A stretch of 64,000 bases of DNA from a bacterium. GTDB taxonomy: Bacteria; Bacteroidota; Ignavibacteria; SZUA-365. This document shows positions 8,431-17,466 of this stretch, piece by piece. Both the position numbers and the translations under genes were made by a program. Location: the NCBI GenBank assembly GCA_020444325.1, contig JAHLLD010000001.1:516747-580746 (forward strand), read 5' to 3'. How positions within the stretch are numbered: position 1 is the stretch's first letter; every line of letters starts with the position of its first letter. The notes beneath the pieces are model-generated. The model saw nothing but the letters and a program-made list of their open reading frames with translations, did not search any database and was not told where the DNA came from.

Positions 8431-9519
8431 TTACGAAGAACGAGTGCCATGAACTATCAGCACTCGTCCACCCTGCGTGTTTATTCCTACCAACCAGGCC
8501 TCGTTACCACGAATAATGCATGCTTTAAGAGCAGCGTATTCGAATCCTGGTCTATCTTTCCACTGTCTGCAAGTTTCTCCATTAAAGTGTCTAATGGTTC
8601 CAAAATCTCCACATTCGAGTATGTCAGAATTGTTGTTTGCCGCCATCCCTCTTGTAAATCCTCCCAGCGGAAGAGAATTGTACCCCGGCGGCACCCTCCA
8701 TTTTTCCCCATCATAGTGGAGCGTGTGCGGCCCAGCCGTATAAACATCCTGAAGACTGCTAAACCACAAGGCATCTACGCCACGTACAATATCAACCTGC
8801 GTAAAAAAATTCACAGAATCACCGACTACAGTATAAAACTCTGTGACTCCTGTATACTGCCAATCTGTATAAGCTACGAGCACGGTATCCCCAACCCCAT
8901 GCATGGCTGATAACTTCCAATTCGTAACTCTTTTCAATTGTTTCCAGCCGCTACCATCATAATGTACAAGTCCACCTTCGTATCCACCTGCATAGATGTT
9001 ATTTGGTCCTGATGCCCAGCAATCTCTTAAGGAACTCTGAACTGATTGCACAAGGCTTCGATCTGTCCGAAACGACTCTCCATTCCAGTGTATGAAAGCA
9101 TTTCCTTTGATAAACCAAATATCATCGGGAGAAGCACCGTAGAGTGTATGAATTTCATGAACGCCGGGTTTCGTTGCTGAGCCAGTCGGATCATCGTACA
9201 CCTTCTCCAGTCTCCACTCTTTCCCGTCCCACCGGCACGCGTTGAATCTCTCGCCTTTATGTTCAATCCATCCAACCGCCCATATACAGGTATCGTTGAT
9301 ATAACATATATCTGAAAGGTGGCCCGTTGTGTTTGCTGAATCTACTGCAATATACTCCCAGGTCCACTCGTGGGAGGAAAATGTAGGAACTTCCGAAACA
9401 GGCTCAGTACTTGTCGGATCCTCGCGGCATCCGGATACATTGAATACCAGGAATGCAAAAATAATTCCTACTGCATAGTGAGTCTTCCTTATATGATATC
9501 CGCTTTCCTGCTTCAGCAT
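8431..9519 (-). CDS. Lipoprotein with beta-propeller-like repeats
   Basis: 362 residues from the ATG at 9519, preceded by GAGGGT; a longer frame from 9645 would overlap the upstream gene and bury the signal peptide. The signal ends in a lipobox (FNVSGC), so the protein is predicted to be lipidated. The rest repeats short W/Y-rich segments (SPDDIWFIKGNAFIHWNGES, NIYAGGYEGGLVHYDGSGW, DVYTAGPHTLHYDGEKW, CGDFGTIRHFNGE), suggesting about six blades of a beta-propeller. No catalytic motif is seen. It is the last gene of a leftward block that is AT-richer than its surroundings. Confidence 0.8.
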   Translation of the reverse strand: MLKQESGYHIRKTHYAVGIIFAFLVFNVSGCREDPTSTEPVSEVPTFSSHEWTWEYIAVDSANTTGHLSDICYINDTCIWAVGWIEHKGERFNACRWDGKEWRLEKVYDDPTGSATKPGVHEIHTLYGASPDDIWFIKGNAFIHWNGESFRTDRSLVQSVQSSLRDCWASGPNNIYAGGYEGGLVHYDGSGWKQLKRVTNWKLSAMHGVGDTVLVAYTDWQYTGVTEFYTVVGDSVNFFTQVDIVRGVDALWFSSLQDVYTAGPHTLHYDGEKWRVPPGYNSLPLGGFTRGMAANNNSDILECGDFGTIRHFNGETCRQWKDRPGFEYAALKACIIRGNEAWLVGINTQGGRVLIVHGTRSS

Positions 9520-9568
9520 ATGCGTGTACCCTCTGAAAAAGTGATCTAGAACCGCGGTGCAGTTTCCG

Positions 9569-10702
9569 CTACCCCGGTCGTCCCCTGAGCAGTACAGAAC
9601 CTCTAATTTCGTTGATATACACCATGATGTAAATACGATCTTCATAAAACTTGATGTTCGTTACAACTCCACCCACTCCATCGAGAGGCCAATTGTATCT
9701 GCTTACTGATGTCCCATCGTAACGCCATATATCTCCTGCTACGTCACCGAAGTACACATCCCCGCTGCCCGTACCCTCTATCGATGTGACAATACGCGAT
9801 TTGATAATGTGCTCCCACTCTCCACCTTCATCCATTTTAAACGCTCCATCAATCCCAACAGAGTATAAATCACCGTCTTCTGTTGCGTAGAGGTAAGAAG
9901 ATCCAAAATGCGCGTTGGACCCGTCGGCTGATCGACTATTTGATGTACTGTCAATGCATGACCACAGTGTGTCATGCTCCAGTTGAAATAGATAACCTTT
10001 CGAGGTTCCTCCAACCATTGGATCCGTTAAACTTGCCACTGCATAGAACTCATCCCCGGCCCGCGTGATATCCGTAATGTACAATCTGTAATTGCCATTC
10101 CTCACATGCTGAAGATCTACAGTCTGCTTGTGGATTTTTTCCCCATCGAAGACGTATATATCGCCAGGACTGGTTCCAATATAGTACTTCCCATCATACT
10201 CGCTGCTCAAACATGATGGACTGCTGAGAACGTAGGGGCCTTCCAAATCCCACGTGTACTCTTTTTGCGCTCTTCGGTATAAACTGATATTGAAGCTAGA
10301 GAATCGGTATACGGCATAGTAGCCGCTTTTTGCTTTCGCCAAGCCACTGAGCAAATCAATCTGATCGTATCTGTATAGAGAATCACCGATTAGTTCGAAA
10401 TGCGTATAATCCCGGCTCTGTGAGTTCCCTCCGAATACGACATGTGTAGTATCGAGTATAAGCATATGCCAGGGCTGGACAACATATTTATCACCTTCAG
10501 AGCGTATCGTATCATATTTCCATTCAAATATTCTGTTTCTGTTGTCCGCAGGTTGACTGGCACCATCCTCATCACATGAAGTCAACGCAGACAACAGAGA
10601 CATGATCGCCAATCCAAATAGCAAGAAACGTACTGCCATTCTCAATGTATTCACCCCGTTAGCTATGTTACTGGATACCTCGACATTCCCTTCGATTTTC
10701 AT
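9569..10702 (-). CDS. Lipoprotein with propeller-like repeats, function unknown
   Basis: 377 residues. The ATG at 10702 has GAGGTGA upstream that overlaps the end of the previous gene, suggesting coupling; a second candidate ATG at 10639 gives a more typical signal peptide (AVRFLLFGLAIMSLLSALTS) with lipobox LTSC. After the acidic linker there are beta-rich repeats (GKYYIGTSPGDIYVFDGEK, GDLYSVGIDGAFKMDEGG, GDVYFGDVAGDIWRYDGT) like those of the next lipoprotein, so the two may be distant paralogues. No enzyme signature. The codon use is AT-richer than in the neighbours. Confidence 0.78.
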   Translation of the reverse strand: MKIEGNVEVSSNIANGVNTLRMAVRFLLFGLAIMSLLSALTSCDEDGASQPADNRNRIFEWKYDTIRSEGDKYVVQPWHMLILDTTHVVFGGNSQSRDYTHFELIGDSLYRYDQIDLLSGLAKAKSGYYAVYRFSSFNISLYRRAQKEYTWDLEGPYVLSSPSCLSSEYDGKYYIGTSPGDIYVFDGEKIHKQTVDLQHVRNGNYRLYITDITRAGDEFYAVASLTDPMVGGTSKGYLFQLEHDTLWSCIDSTSNSRSADGSNAHFGSSYLYATEDGDLYSVGIDGAFKMDEGGEWEHIIKSRIVTSIEGTGSGDVYFGDVAGDIWRYDGTSVSRYNWPLDGVGGVVTNIKFYEDRIYIMVYINEIRGSVLLRGRPG

Positions 10703-10712
10703 TGTTCAATCT

Positions 10713-12395
10713 TCACCTCACCAACACCTTCCCCACTTCGAACCCGTCATTATGCAGAATCTGCATAAAGTACACGCCGGGAGGGGCGTTTGAGGCGTTC
10801 CAGGTTGTGGTGGTTGCGCCTGCGGGGATATCCTGCGTGTGGACTGTGCGGCCGAGTTGGTCGAGGATGCGGAGGTGGGCTGTCGGGTTCACCGCTTTAC
10901 TCCAGCTGAGGGAGATCGGTCCTGAGGAAGGATTGGGATACGTAGTCAGGCTGCTGCTCTGCGGGAGGGTAGGAATTTGCTGAGCTGATACGAGCTTGCT
11001 GTTTCCTCCATACACTCTGATTCCATTTGACAGCCCTACTTCACCTCTTCTTGTGGGACGACCGAGGAGAACAACGTCATCGAAGCCATCGCCATTTACA
11101 TCTCCAAGTGGGAATATCCGCGTTACATCGATAAATGACACCTCTGGGTCAATACCTACGGAACCAAACGCCGACCTCCCGATTCCATCATTCCGGTTGG
11201 CATAGAAATAGAATGACGAGGCATGAGGGAATATATCCGTCACCCAAGCCAGCATTAAATCCCGTGTCCCATCTCCATTCATGTCTCCCACAGGGTTAGC
11301 GGATCTGCAGTAATACAACACTTGAGGATTGGGATTTAAAAGTGAATCATCAGGTTCGATAGTGCCTGAGAGATCCGCCCGTCCATGCCAGAATCTGATG
11401 TTCCCTTGATATTGCCCGTTCTCATCTCCATGAATAATATCTGCATATCCATCGTCATTTACGTCAGCTACGCAAGCATAAAGATCATCAAAGTACCATC
11501 CGGAATCTCTCCGGAGGGTGAAGCCCGTTTTTGTGAAATCCATATCTCTGCTTCCTAGAATCAGATCCCATGCCGCCGTTCCTGTTGTATCAGTAATTTT
11601 CCAAGCAGAACGAACGAGCAGGTCATCACAACCATCTCCATTTATATCCCCCGTGTAATAATAGTTGGATACAAGTGTGTTCGAACTACGAATGGGAGGT
11701 GATAAAATATAGTCGGGTTCGCTGGAGTATGGGTACCCCCCCATGTACAGGCAATATCGTATGCCACCTACGCTACCCATATAGGCTGTGGCCAAAAGGT
11801 CCAGAACGTCATCACCATTCATATCGACCAGCGCTATGCCCATAAATGGATCGGAGTGATCGCCTTGTCCCAGGTATTGGATATTCCCATCCTCACCATC
11901 ACCCTCAATCATCATATCCGGCTCACTGGCATAAAACGGATACAATCCCGTATTCAGGTAGATTCTAATTCTCCCCTTTTTTTCCGGATCCGGATCATTT
12001 TTTTGTCCCCGCTCCCGGGATGTGACTATATCCACCCTTCCATCGCCATTCACATCACCAGCACGGAGTCCTGGCGTTCCTCCGAGAACGAACCCGATTG
12101 GCTCTTGCGGTAATGGATCCCCACCGAGGTACACGAACGTCGTATCCATATACGAGCTAATAGCGTAGTCGTCATATCCGTCCTGATTCAAATCACCAAG
12201 TTCCACTGAGTTCCAGCCTAGCGCTGGATGATTCGTCCCTCGAATACGTGCGATTTCCTTGATCTCGTTTTGCAGCACCTTCGTATTCCGAGCCTCCTTC
12301 GATGCCATCAAAGGGGGAAAGCACACCTCCTGCCCCACTGCAGTGGATGCTGTGACAGCAATGACTGCGAAGACTAGCATTATTCGTGAAAGCAT
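10713..12395 (-). CDS. FG-GAP/VCBS repeat protein with T9SS sorting domain
   Basis: 560 residues from the ATG at 12395, which has a strong AGGAGGG site. The signal peptide ends near ASTAVGQ. At least seven integrin-alpha-like calcium loops follow (DLNQDGYDD, DVNGDGRVD, DMNGDDVLD, DINGDGCDD, DVNDDGYAD, DMNGDGTRD, DVNGDGFDD), typical of a seven-bladed FG-GAP propeller. The C-terminus is a T9SS sorting domain (TYPNPSSGPISLSW to VGKVLVR). It likely works outside the cell in adhesion or ligand binding. It is the first gene of the leftward three-gene block with the two lipoproteins. Confidence 0.9.
   Translation of the reverse strand: MLSRIMLVFAVIAVTASTAVGQEVCFPPLMASKEARNTKVLQNEIKEIARIRGTNHPALGWNSVELGDLNQDGYDDYAISSYMDTTFVYLGGDPLPQEPIGFVLGGTPGLRAGDVNGDGRVDIVTSRERGQKNDPDPEKKGRIRIYLNTGLYPFYASEPDMMIEGDGEDGNIQYLGQGDHSDPFMGIALVDMNGDDVLDLLATAYMGSVGGIRYCLYMGGYPYSSEPDYILSPPIRSSNTLVSNYYYTGDINGDGCDDLLVRSAWKITDTTGTAAWDLILGSRDMDFTKTGFTLRRDSGWYFDDLYACVADVNDDGYADIIHGDENGQYQGNIRFWHGRADLSGTIEPDDSLLNPNPQVLYYCRSANPVGDMNGDGTRDLMLAWVTDIFPHASSFYFYANRNDGIGRSAFGSVGIDPEVSFIDVTRIFPLGDVNGDGFDDVVLLGRPTRRGEVGLSNGIRVYGGNSKLVSAQQIPTLPQSSSLTTYPNPSSGPISLSWSKAVNPTAHLRILDQLGRTVHTQDIPAGATTTTWNASNAPPGVYFMQILHNDGFEVGKVLVR
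10750..10768. repeat. TTATGCA-N5-TGCATAA palindrome, copy 2
   Basis: Seven-bp arms flank GAATC. It lies inside the C-terminal coding part of the FG-GAP gene, where it encodes MQILHN on the minus strand. Confidence 0.5.
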
Positions 12396-12653
12396 CAACC
12401 CTCCTGATGTGTGGATACGAACCGCGATCATCCGCATTTCGCCCCTACCGGAGGTAAAAAGGTGAAATAAATCCGAATAATCAAGGAAGGAATCAGCGCA
12501 GGCGGGGACAGTAAGGCTATGTGCCTATTTTCCTGCAACCTTGTCCGATATTCGTCGTAAACCGGGAGTGGCTGCCGCTGTGGCTCGCGGCGGCGTTTTC
12601 CCCCTGACAAGATGGTGAAGCTCATGTGCGGCCTTGACGGTGTGCGAATTGCG

Positions 12654-14831
12654 ATGCGTTCTGCCTTCCTTCTTTGCTTTGTGTTCCTGTTCGGGACGAT
12701 GGGTGCCACAGCGCAGCAGAAGTCGCTGGAGCTGCGGCGGACGGCACAGCCGATCGTGCTTGATGGACGCATTGATGCCGCATGGGCGAAAGCGGATTCG
12801 GTGGCGGATTTCGTGCAGCAGAGTCCTTTCTACAATGCTGCTCCCTCGCATCGCACGGTGGCAAAAGCGCTGACGTCCGAATCGGCACTGTATTGCCTGA
12901 TCATCGCGTACGCGCCGCGCGAAGAGATTTCGGCGTATACCGGCTATCTCGACAATGCGGGTGGGGATTTCGTTTCCATCATGCTCGATACGTTCGGGGA
13001 CAAGAAAAGCGCCTACAAGCTGGCGGTGTATGCCGGGGGTGCGCGCAGCGATGCGCGGCTGCTGGATGATGGACGCAATCGCGACTACAGCTGGGATGGC
13101 GTGTGGTTCGCGGAAACGCGGGTCGAGGATTGGGGGTATGTCGTGGAAATGGAAATCCCGTACCGCTCGATTCAATATGATGAGAACCTGGAGTCGTGGG
13201 GACTCGATTTCGACCGCTGGATCGTCGAAGGAGCAGAGGACATTTACTGGAATACCTATGCGGAAGCCGAGGGACAGCGCATTTCGAAATTCGGGCGGCT
13301 GGAATTCACCGAGTACAATCCCACGGTGCAGGGACTCAACCTGGAAATCTATCCCGTCGCCATCGCGGAGACGAAATATGTGCGCGACGGCGTGTATGAC
13401 GTTTCCCCGAATGCGGGGGTGGACCTCTTCTACAATCCATCCCCACGGCTGACGCTGCAGGTGACCGGCAATCCGGACTTCGCCCAGATCGAGGCCGATC
13501 CGTTCGATTTCAATATCAGTCGCTATGAGTCGTACTTCGAAGAACGCCGCCCCTTCTTCACCGAAGGGAAGGAAATCTTCATGGCCTCCGGCAAGCAGCA
13601 GAACATGGGCTTCTATACGCCGCTCGAGCTGTTCTATTCGCGGCGTATCGGACGCAAGCTTCCGGATGGACAGGAGGTCCCGCTCCACTTCGGCGCCAAG
13701 GCATTCGGCCGCGCGGGCACCTGGGAGTATGGCGGCTTCTCGGCCGTGACCGGGGAGGTGGCGTATGATGACGATGGCGAGCAGCGCACTGAACAGGCGG
13801 CGCGTTTCGCTTCGGGACGACTCAAACGGCAGCTGTTTCACAATTCCGATATCGGCGTGCTCTTCGTTGGTAAATGGACAAACACCGGCAGCAACGGGGT
13901 GATCGATATCGACGGCGCGGTGCGCGGCAGCGGCTGGCAGCTGGCATACCAGTTTGCCCGCTCCTTCCGTGACGGGGATGGCGATTTCGCGGCGTCGCTC
14001 GGATTTACGAATCCATCCGAGAACTGGCTCAGCGCCGTGCGGGGACGCACCATCGGCAACGATTTCAATATCGACGAGGTCGGCTACGTCCCCTGGCAGG
14101 GCACCGCCGAGATCATCGGTTTCACTGGTCCCCGCTGGTATTTCCCCGAGGGCACCATCAGCCAGATACTCATGTACGGCGGTGCGGGCGCGAGCTACGA
14201 GCACGTCGATCTCTACACAGACGTACTCGGACTCCTCGGCTACAACATGCAGTTCCGCAGCAACTGCGGCGGGGAAATCAATCTCACGTTCGGGCGCTCC
14301 AAAGAGAAAGAGCAGGAATTCGATTCCTACGAAGCATCGCTGTCCACCTGGTTCCACACCAACCCCGTCTGGGAAGCCAACATCTGGGGCGGATACTCGC
14401 GCACCTACAATTTCGACCGCGACTGGCTGGCGTATTACAGCTGGGTGGGAGCGTGGGCCGGACTCCATGCTTCCAACATCCTGTATTTCGAGCTGGATGC
14501 GGGTCAGTGGATAGAAGGCAATCCCGACGGCGGGATAGAAGATATCACCTGGAATGCGCGTCCCTCAGCCACCATCACCCCCATCAACGACCTGAGCTTC
14601 CGCCTCTACGTCGACAACGTCTTCGTGCGCTCCAGCAATCGCATGGAGCAGATCATCGTCGGCTTCCTCGTCTCCTGGAATTTCCTCCCGAAAAGCTGGA
14701 TGTATTTCGCCATCAACGACGTACGCGACCGCAGCGAACGCCGCGACGGCAGCGGACTCCTCCTCCCCACACGCATGCACATCGTCGACCAGGCCGCCGT
14801 GCTGAAGGTGAAGTACCTGTATTACTTCTGA
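12654..14831 (+). CDS. CBM9-like / DUF5916 outer-membrane protein
   Basis: 725 residues from the ATG at 12654, chosen because it begins the signal peptide (RSAFLLCFVFLFGTMGATA); an ATG at 12612 is in frame. The N-terminal part resembles a family-9 carbohydrate-binding domain (PIVLDGRIDAAWAKADSVAD, GVWFAETRVEDWGYVVEMEI). The large remainder matches the DUF5916 pattern (NPDFAQIEADPFDFNISRYE, EERRPFFTEG) and is rich in alternating aromatic strands, ending in LKVKYLYYF, an outer-membrane beta-barrel-like terminus. These proteins are common in Bacteroidetes and probably take part in glycan or peptide handling; the substrate is unknown. No T9SS domain. Confidence 0.87.
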   Translation: MRSAFLLCFVFLFGTMGATAQQKSLELRRTAQPIVLDGRIDAAWAKADSVADFVQQSPFYNAAPSHRTVAKALTSESALYCLIIAYAPREEISAYTGYLDNAGGDFVSIMLDTFGDKKSAYKLAVYAGGARSDARLLDDGRNRDYSWDGVWFAETRVEDWGYVVEMEIPYRSIQYDENLESWGLDFDRWIVEGAEDIYWNTYAEAEGQRISKFGRLEFTEYNPTVQGLNLEIYPVAIAETKYVRDGVYDVSPNAGVDLFYNPSPRLTLQVTGNPDFAQIEADPFDFNISRYESYFEERRPFFTEGKEIFMASGKQQNMGFYTPLELFYSRRIGRKLPDGQEVPLHFGAKAFGRAGTWEYGGFSAVTGEVAYDDDGEQRTEQAARFASGRLKRQLFHNSDIGVLFVGKWTNTGSNGVIDIDGAVRGSGWQLAYQFARSFRDGDGDFAASLGFTNPSENWLSAVRGRTIGNDFNIDEVGYVPWQGTAEIIGFTGPRWYFPEGTISQILMYGGAGASYEHVDLYTDVLGLLGYNMQFRSNCGGEINLTFGRSKEKEQEFDSYEASLSTWFHTNPVWEANIWGGYSRTYNFDRDWLAYYSWVGAWAGLHASNILYFELDAGQWIEGNPDGGIEDITWNARPSATITPINDLSFRLYVDNVFVRSSNRMEQIIVGFLVSWNFLPKSWMYFAINDVRDRSERRDGSGLLLPTRMHIVDQAAVLKVKYLYYF

Positions 14832-14902
14832 GCCACGCACCCTTGCGATTCCCCTGCATGGCGTGTATACTTGAATCGTGAATCACAGTTCAGTATTGGG
14901 AT

Positions 14903-15490
14903 ATGCGACGGAAATCCGGTGAGAAGGACAAGCGGATAGCGCGGGCGGCGATCAAGGTGTTCGCGAAGGATGGTTTTCATGGGGCCAAGATTTCGCGCAT
15001 TGCGCGCGAGGCGGGGGTGGCCACGGGGAGCGTCTACCTCTACTTCAAGAACAAGGATGCGATTCTGCATCACCTCTTCGCGCAGCTGTGGCAGGAATTG
15101 CATGCGGCGTTCGATGAACTGGCGCACCGGTCGGATCTGACGGCGCGCGGGAAGGTGGAGCAGATTATCGACAGCATGTTCGATCAGTTCGGACAGGATG
15201 CGTCGCTGGCGCTGCTCTTTGTCAACGAGCAGCATCAGCTGCTGCGGCAGGATTCCGGGGAATTCATGCAGTATTACGTGGATTTTCTGCAGCTCGGCGA
15301 ACGTGTGGTGCGGGAAGGGATGCGGCAGGGGGAGTTTCGCTCGGATCTCGATCCGCGCGTGTTTACCAACCTGGTGTTCGGCGCGTCACGGCAGCTGCTG
15401 CATCAGTGGGCGCGGGCGCCGCGGCAGTTCCCGATTTCACGGGTACGGGATGAAATAAAAACGGTGTTCCTGCGAGGCATACTGCCCTGA
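14903..15490 (+). CDS. TetR/AcrR-family transcriptional regulator
   Basis: 195 residues. The N-terminal helix-turn-helix is clear (RIARAAIKVFAKDGFHGAKI, then REAGVATGSVYLYFKNKDAI, residues about 10-55). The C-terminal ligand domain resembles FadR-type TetR proteins (LALLFVNEQHQLLRQDSGEF, GMRQGEFRSDLDPRVFTNLV), whose ligands are often acyl-CoAs; the ligand here is unknown. It follows the DUF5916 gene by 70 bp and converges with the SDR gene. Confidence 0.92.
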   Translation: MRRKSGEKDKRIARAAIKVFAKDGFHGAKISRIAREAGVATGSVYLYFKNKDAILHHLFAQLWQELHAAFDELAHRSDLTARGKVEQIIDSMFDQFGQDASLALLFVNEQHQLLRQDSGEFMQYYVDFLQLGERVVREGMRQGEFRSDLDPRVFTNLVFGASRQLLHQWARAPRQFPISRVRDEIKTVFLRGILP

Positions 15491-15516
15491 AATCGGGGCA
15501 TGCTGCCGGAACACCG
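15462..15516. repeat. Inverted repeat at the convergent TetR/SDR junction
   Basis: CGGTGTTCC (15462-15470) pairs with GGAACACCG (15508-15516), with a smaller GCAT/ATGC pair inside. It spans the TetR stop codon. There is no U-tract, so it may be a weak bidirectional terminator or a protein-binding site. Confidence 0.35.
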
Positions 15517-15538
15517 CGAAGGGGAGAAGCGGGTCGCG

Positions 15539-16318
15539 CTAGTTGAAGGGACCCATATGCTTGACAATCGATGACGCCTGGGCCGTGGGCATGATGACCA
15601 CCTGGTTGACGCTGACATGCGGTGGACGCGTGGCACAGAATACCACGGCGTCGGCGATGTCGTCGGGCGTGCAGGCGTCGATGTGCTCGTATACGGAATC
15701 GGCGCGTTCCTTGTCGCCGTGGAAACGGACGACGCTGAATTCGGTTTCGACCAGGCCGGGGTCGACGGAGGAAACACGCAGCGGGGTGTCGACCAGGTCC
15801 ATGCGCAATGCGCGCGTGATGGCGTCGACGGCAAATTTCGTGGCGTTGTATACGGCACCCTTCGGATAGGGATCGAGTCCGGCAATGGAACCGATGTTGA
15901 TGACATGTCCCCGTCCGCGCTCGACCATACCGGGCAGCACCTGCCGGCTGACGTACAGCAGTCCCTTCACATTGGTATCGATCATTTCATTCCAGTCCTG
16001 CACATCTCCCTCATGCAGCTTGTCGAGCCCGCGCGCGAGTCCCGCATTGTTCACCAGGATGTCGATCTCATTCCATTCCTTCGGGAGTCCGGCAATGGCA
16101 GCCGTCACGGCATCGTGATCGCGTACGTCCAGCGCGAAGGTATGCACCTCCACCGCATGCTGCGCACGCAGCTCTTCAGCCAGCTGTTCGAGACGCTGCT
16201 CGCGCCGGGCGCAGAGCAGAAGGCGCGCGCCCTCGGCCGCGAAGGCGTGTGCACAGGAACGGCCGATGCCCGAACTGGCGCCGGTGATCATCACGGTCTG
16301 CTTTTCTATCGATGCCAT
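15539..16318 (-). CDS. Short-chain dehydrogenase/reductase (YdfG-like)
   Basis: 259 residues with a GAGGAGAG ribosome site. All classical SDR motifs are present: TGASSGIG (12-19) for the dinucleotide, NNAG (90-93), and the catalytic Ser144, Tyr157 and Lys161 (YNATK). An arginine pair after the first strand (CARREQR) suggests NADP preference. The closest characterised relatives are YdfG-type 3-hydroxy acid / serine dehydrogenases; the substrate is not determined by sequence. The gene lies downstream of lpxD but is separated from it by a terminator. Confidence 0.93.
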   Translation of the reverse strand: MASIEKQTVMITGASSGIGRSCAHAFAAEGARLLLCARREQRLEQLAEELRAQHAVEVHTFALDVRDHDAVTAAIAGLPKEWNEIDILVNNAGLARGLDKLHEGDVQDWNEMIDTNVKGLLYVSRQVLPGMVERGRGHVINIGSIAGLDPYPKGAVYNATKFAVDAITRALRMDLVDTPLRVSSVDPGLVETEFSVVRFHGDKERADSVYEHIDACTPDDIADAVVFCATRPPHVSVNQVVIMPTAQASSIVKHMGPFN

Positions 16319-16344
16319 GTCTCTCCTCTTTGTTACGATGCCAT

Positions 16345-16370
16345 AAAAAAAGCGAATGTCTCATTCGCTT
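16345..16370 (-). terminator. Rho-independent terminator after lpxD
   Basis: AGCGAATG (16352-16359) and CATTCGCT (16363-16370) form an 8-bp stem with a 3-nt loop, followed on the minus strand by a T-run (A at 16346-16351). It closes the uppS-bamA-skp-skp-lpxD operon. Confidence 0.85.
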
Positions 16371-16392
16371 TCTCCTTTCTCTTTGCTCCGGT

Positions 16393-17451
16393 TCAGTGAC
16401 CGGATTCTTCCTGCTGCAGGGCGGCTTCGAGTTCAGCGATGCGCGCTTCCTGCTTGCGCACGGTGCGGATGAGATCCGGCAGATGCCGCATCGCCGCTTC
16501 CAGCCGCAGTTCTTCATGAATTTCACGCGCGGGCGAACCGCGGAACATCTTTCCCTCGCCTGCCAGGTCTTTCGACACCCCGGCCTGCGCGCCCACGGTC
16601 ACCCGGTCGCCGATTTCGATGTGACCGACGAGTCCCACCTGTCCGGCAATAATCACATTGCTGCCGAGTATGGTGCTGCCGGATATCCCGGCCTGTGCGG
16701 CGACGACGGAATTCTCACCCACTTCCACGTTGTGTGCGATCTGGATGAGGTTGTCAAGCTTGGCGCCGCGGCGGATGATGGTCGGACCCAGTGTGCCACG
16801 ATCGATGGCGCAGTTGGCGCCGATTTCGACGTCGTCTTCTATCTGCACGAAGCCGACCTGCGGAATTTTCTCGTAGCGTCCCTCGTGGGGAGCAAAACCG
16901 AAACCGTCACTGCCGATGGTGGTGCCTGCGTGTATGGTCACGCGATTGCCCACCGTGCAGCGGTCGAGCAGGGTGACGTTCGGATAGATGAGACTGTCTT
17001 CCCCGATCTCGCAGCGGTCGCGAATGACCACGCCTTCCGCGATGACGGTTCTGCTGCCGATGCGCACATCCGCGCCGATGCAGGCATGTGCGCTGATGGT
17101 GACATCCTCACCGATTTCGGCGGAGGGATGTACGACCGCGCTTTCATGCACGCCTTCCGCCGCATAGCGGCGGGTGGGGAAAAACAGACGCAGCGCGGTA
17201 ACGAAACCGAAGTAGGGATCGTCCATGCGCAGTACGGCAAGATCGTCACGCGCGACCGCGGTGTTGCGGCCGACGATGACGGCGGATGCCTTCGTGGTCG
17301 TCAGGTATTTTTCGTATTTCTTGTTGGCGAGGAAGGTCAGGTGTCCCGCACCCGCAACCTCGATGGGAGCGAGGCTGTGCAGCTCAAGCTGCGGATCCCC
17401 TTCGGGATCCGCGCCGAGTAAGCTTGCAATGTCCTGCAGTGTGCGTGCCAC
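16393..17451 (-). CDS. lpxD: UDP-3-O-(3-hydroxyacyl)glucosamine N-acyltransferase LpxD
   Basis: 352 residues from a GTG preceded by AGGAA. LpxD adds the second hydroxyacyl chain from acyl-ACP in lipid A synthesis. The N-terminal uridine-binding domain covers about residues 1-100, the left-handed beta-helix of hexapeptide repeats about 105-300, and a C-terminal helix 310-352. His240 in LIQIAHN aligns with the catalytic histidine of E. coli LpxD. It shows that the organism makes lipid A. It is the last gene of the envelope operon, 15 bp after the second skp gene; in proteobacteria lpxD also follows bamA and skp. Confidence 0.96.
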   Translation of the reverse strand: MARTLQDIASLLGADPEGDPQLELHSLAPIEVAGAGHLTFLANKKYEKYLTTTKASAVIVGRNTAVARDDLAVLRMDDPYFGFVTALRLFFPTRRYAAEGVHESAVVHPSAEIGEDVTISAHACIGADVRIGSRTVIAEGVVIRDRCEIGEDSLIYPNVTLLDRCTVGNRVTIHAGTTIGSDGFGFAPHEGRYEKIPQVGFVQIEDDVEIGANCAIDRGTLGPTIIRRGAKLDNLIQIAHNVEVGENSVVAAQAGISGSTILGSNVIIAGQVGLVGHIEIGDRVTVGAQAGVSKDLAGEGKMFRGSPAREIHEELRLEAAMRHLPDLIRTVRKQEARIAELEAALQQEESGH

Positions 17452-17466
17452 GGTGTTCCTGGATTA

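Noticed and set aside
12525-14468. 647-residue leftward frame opposite the DUF5916 gene
   Set aside because: An antisense shadow; the plus-strand protein has a signal peptide and clear family motifs.
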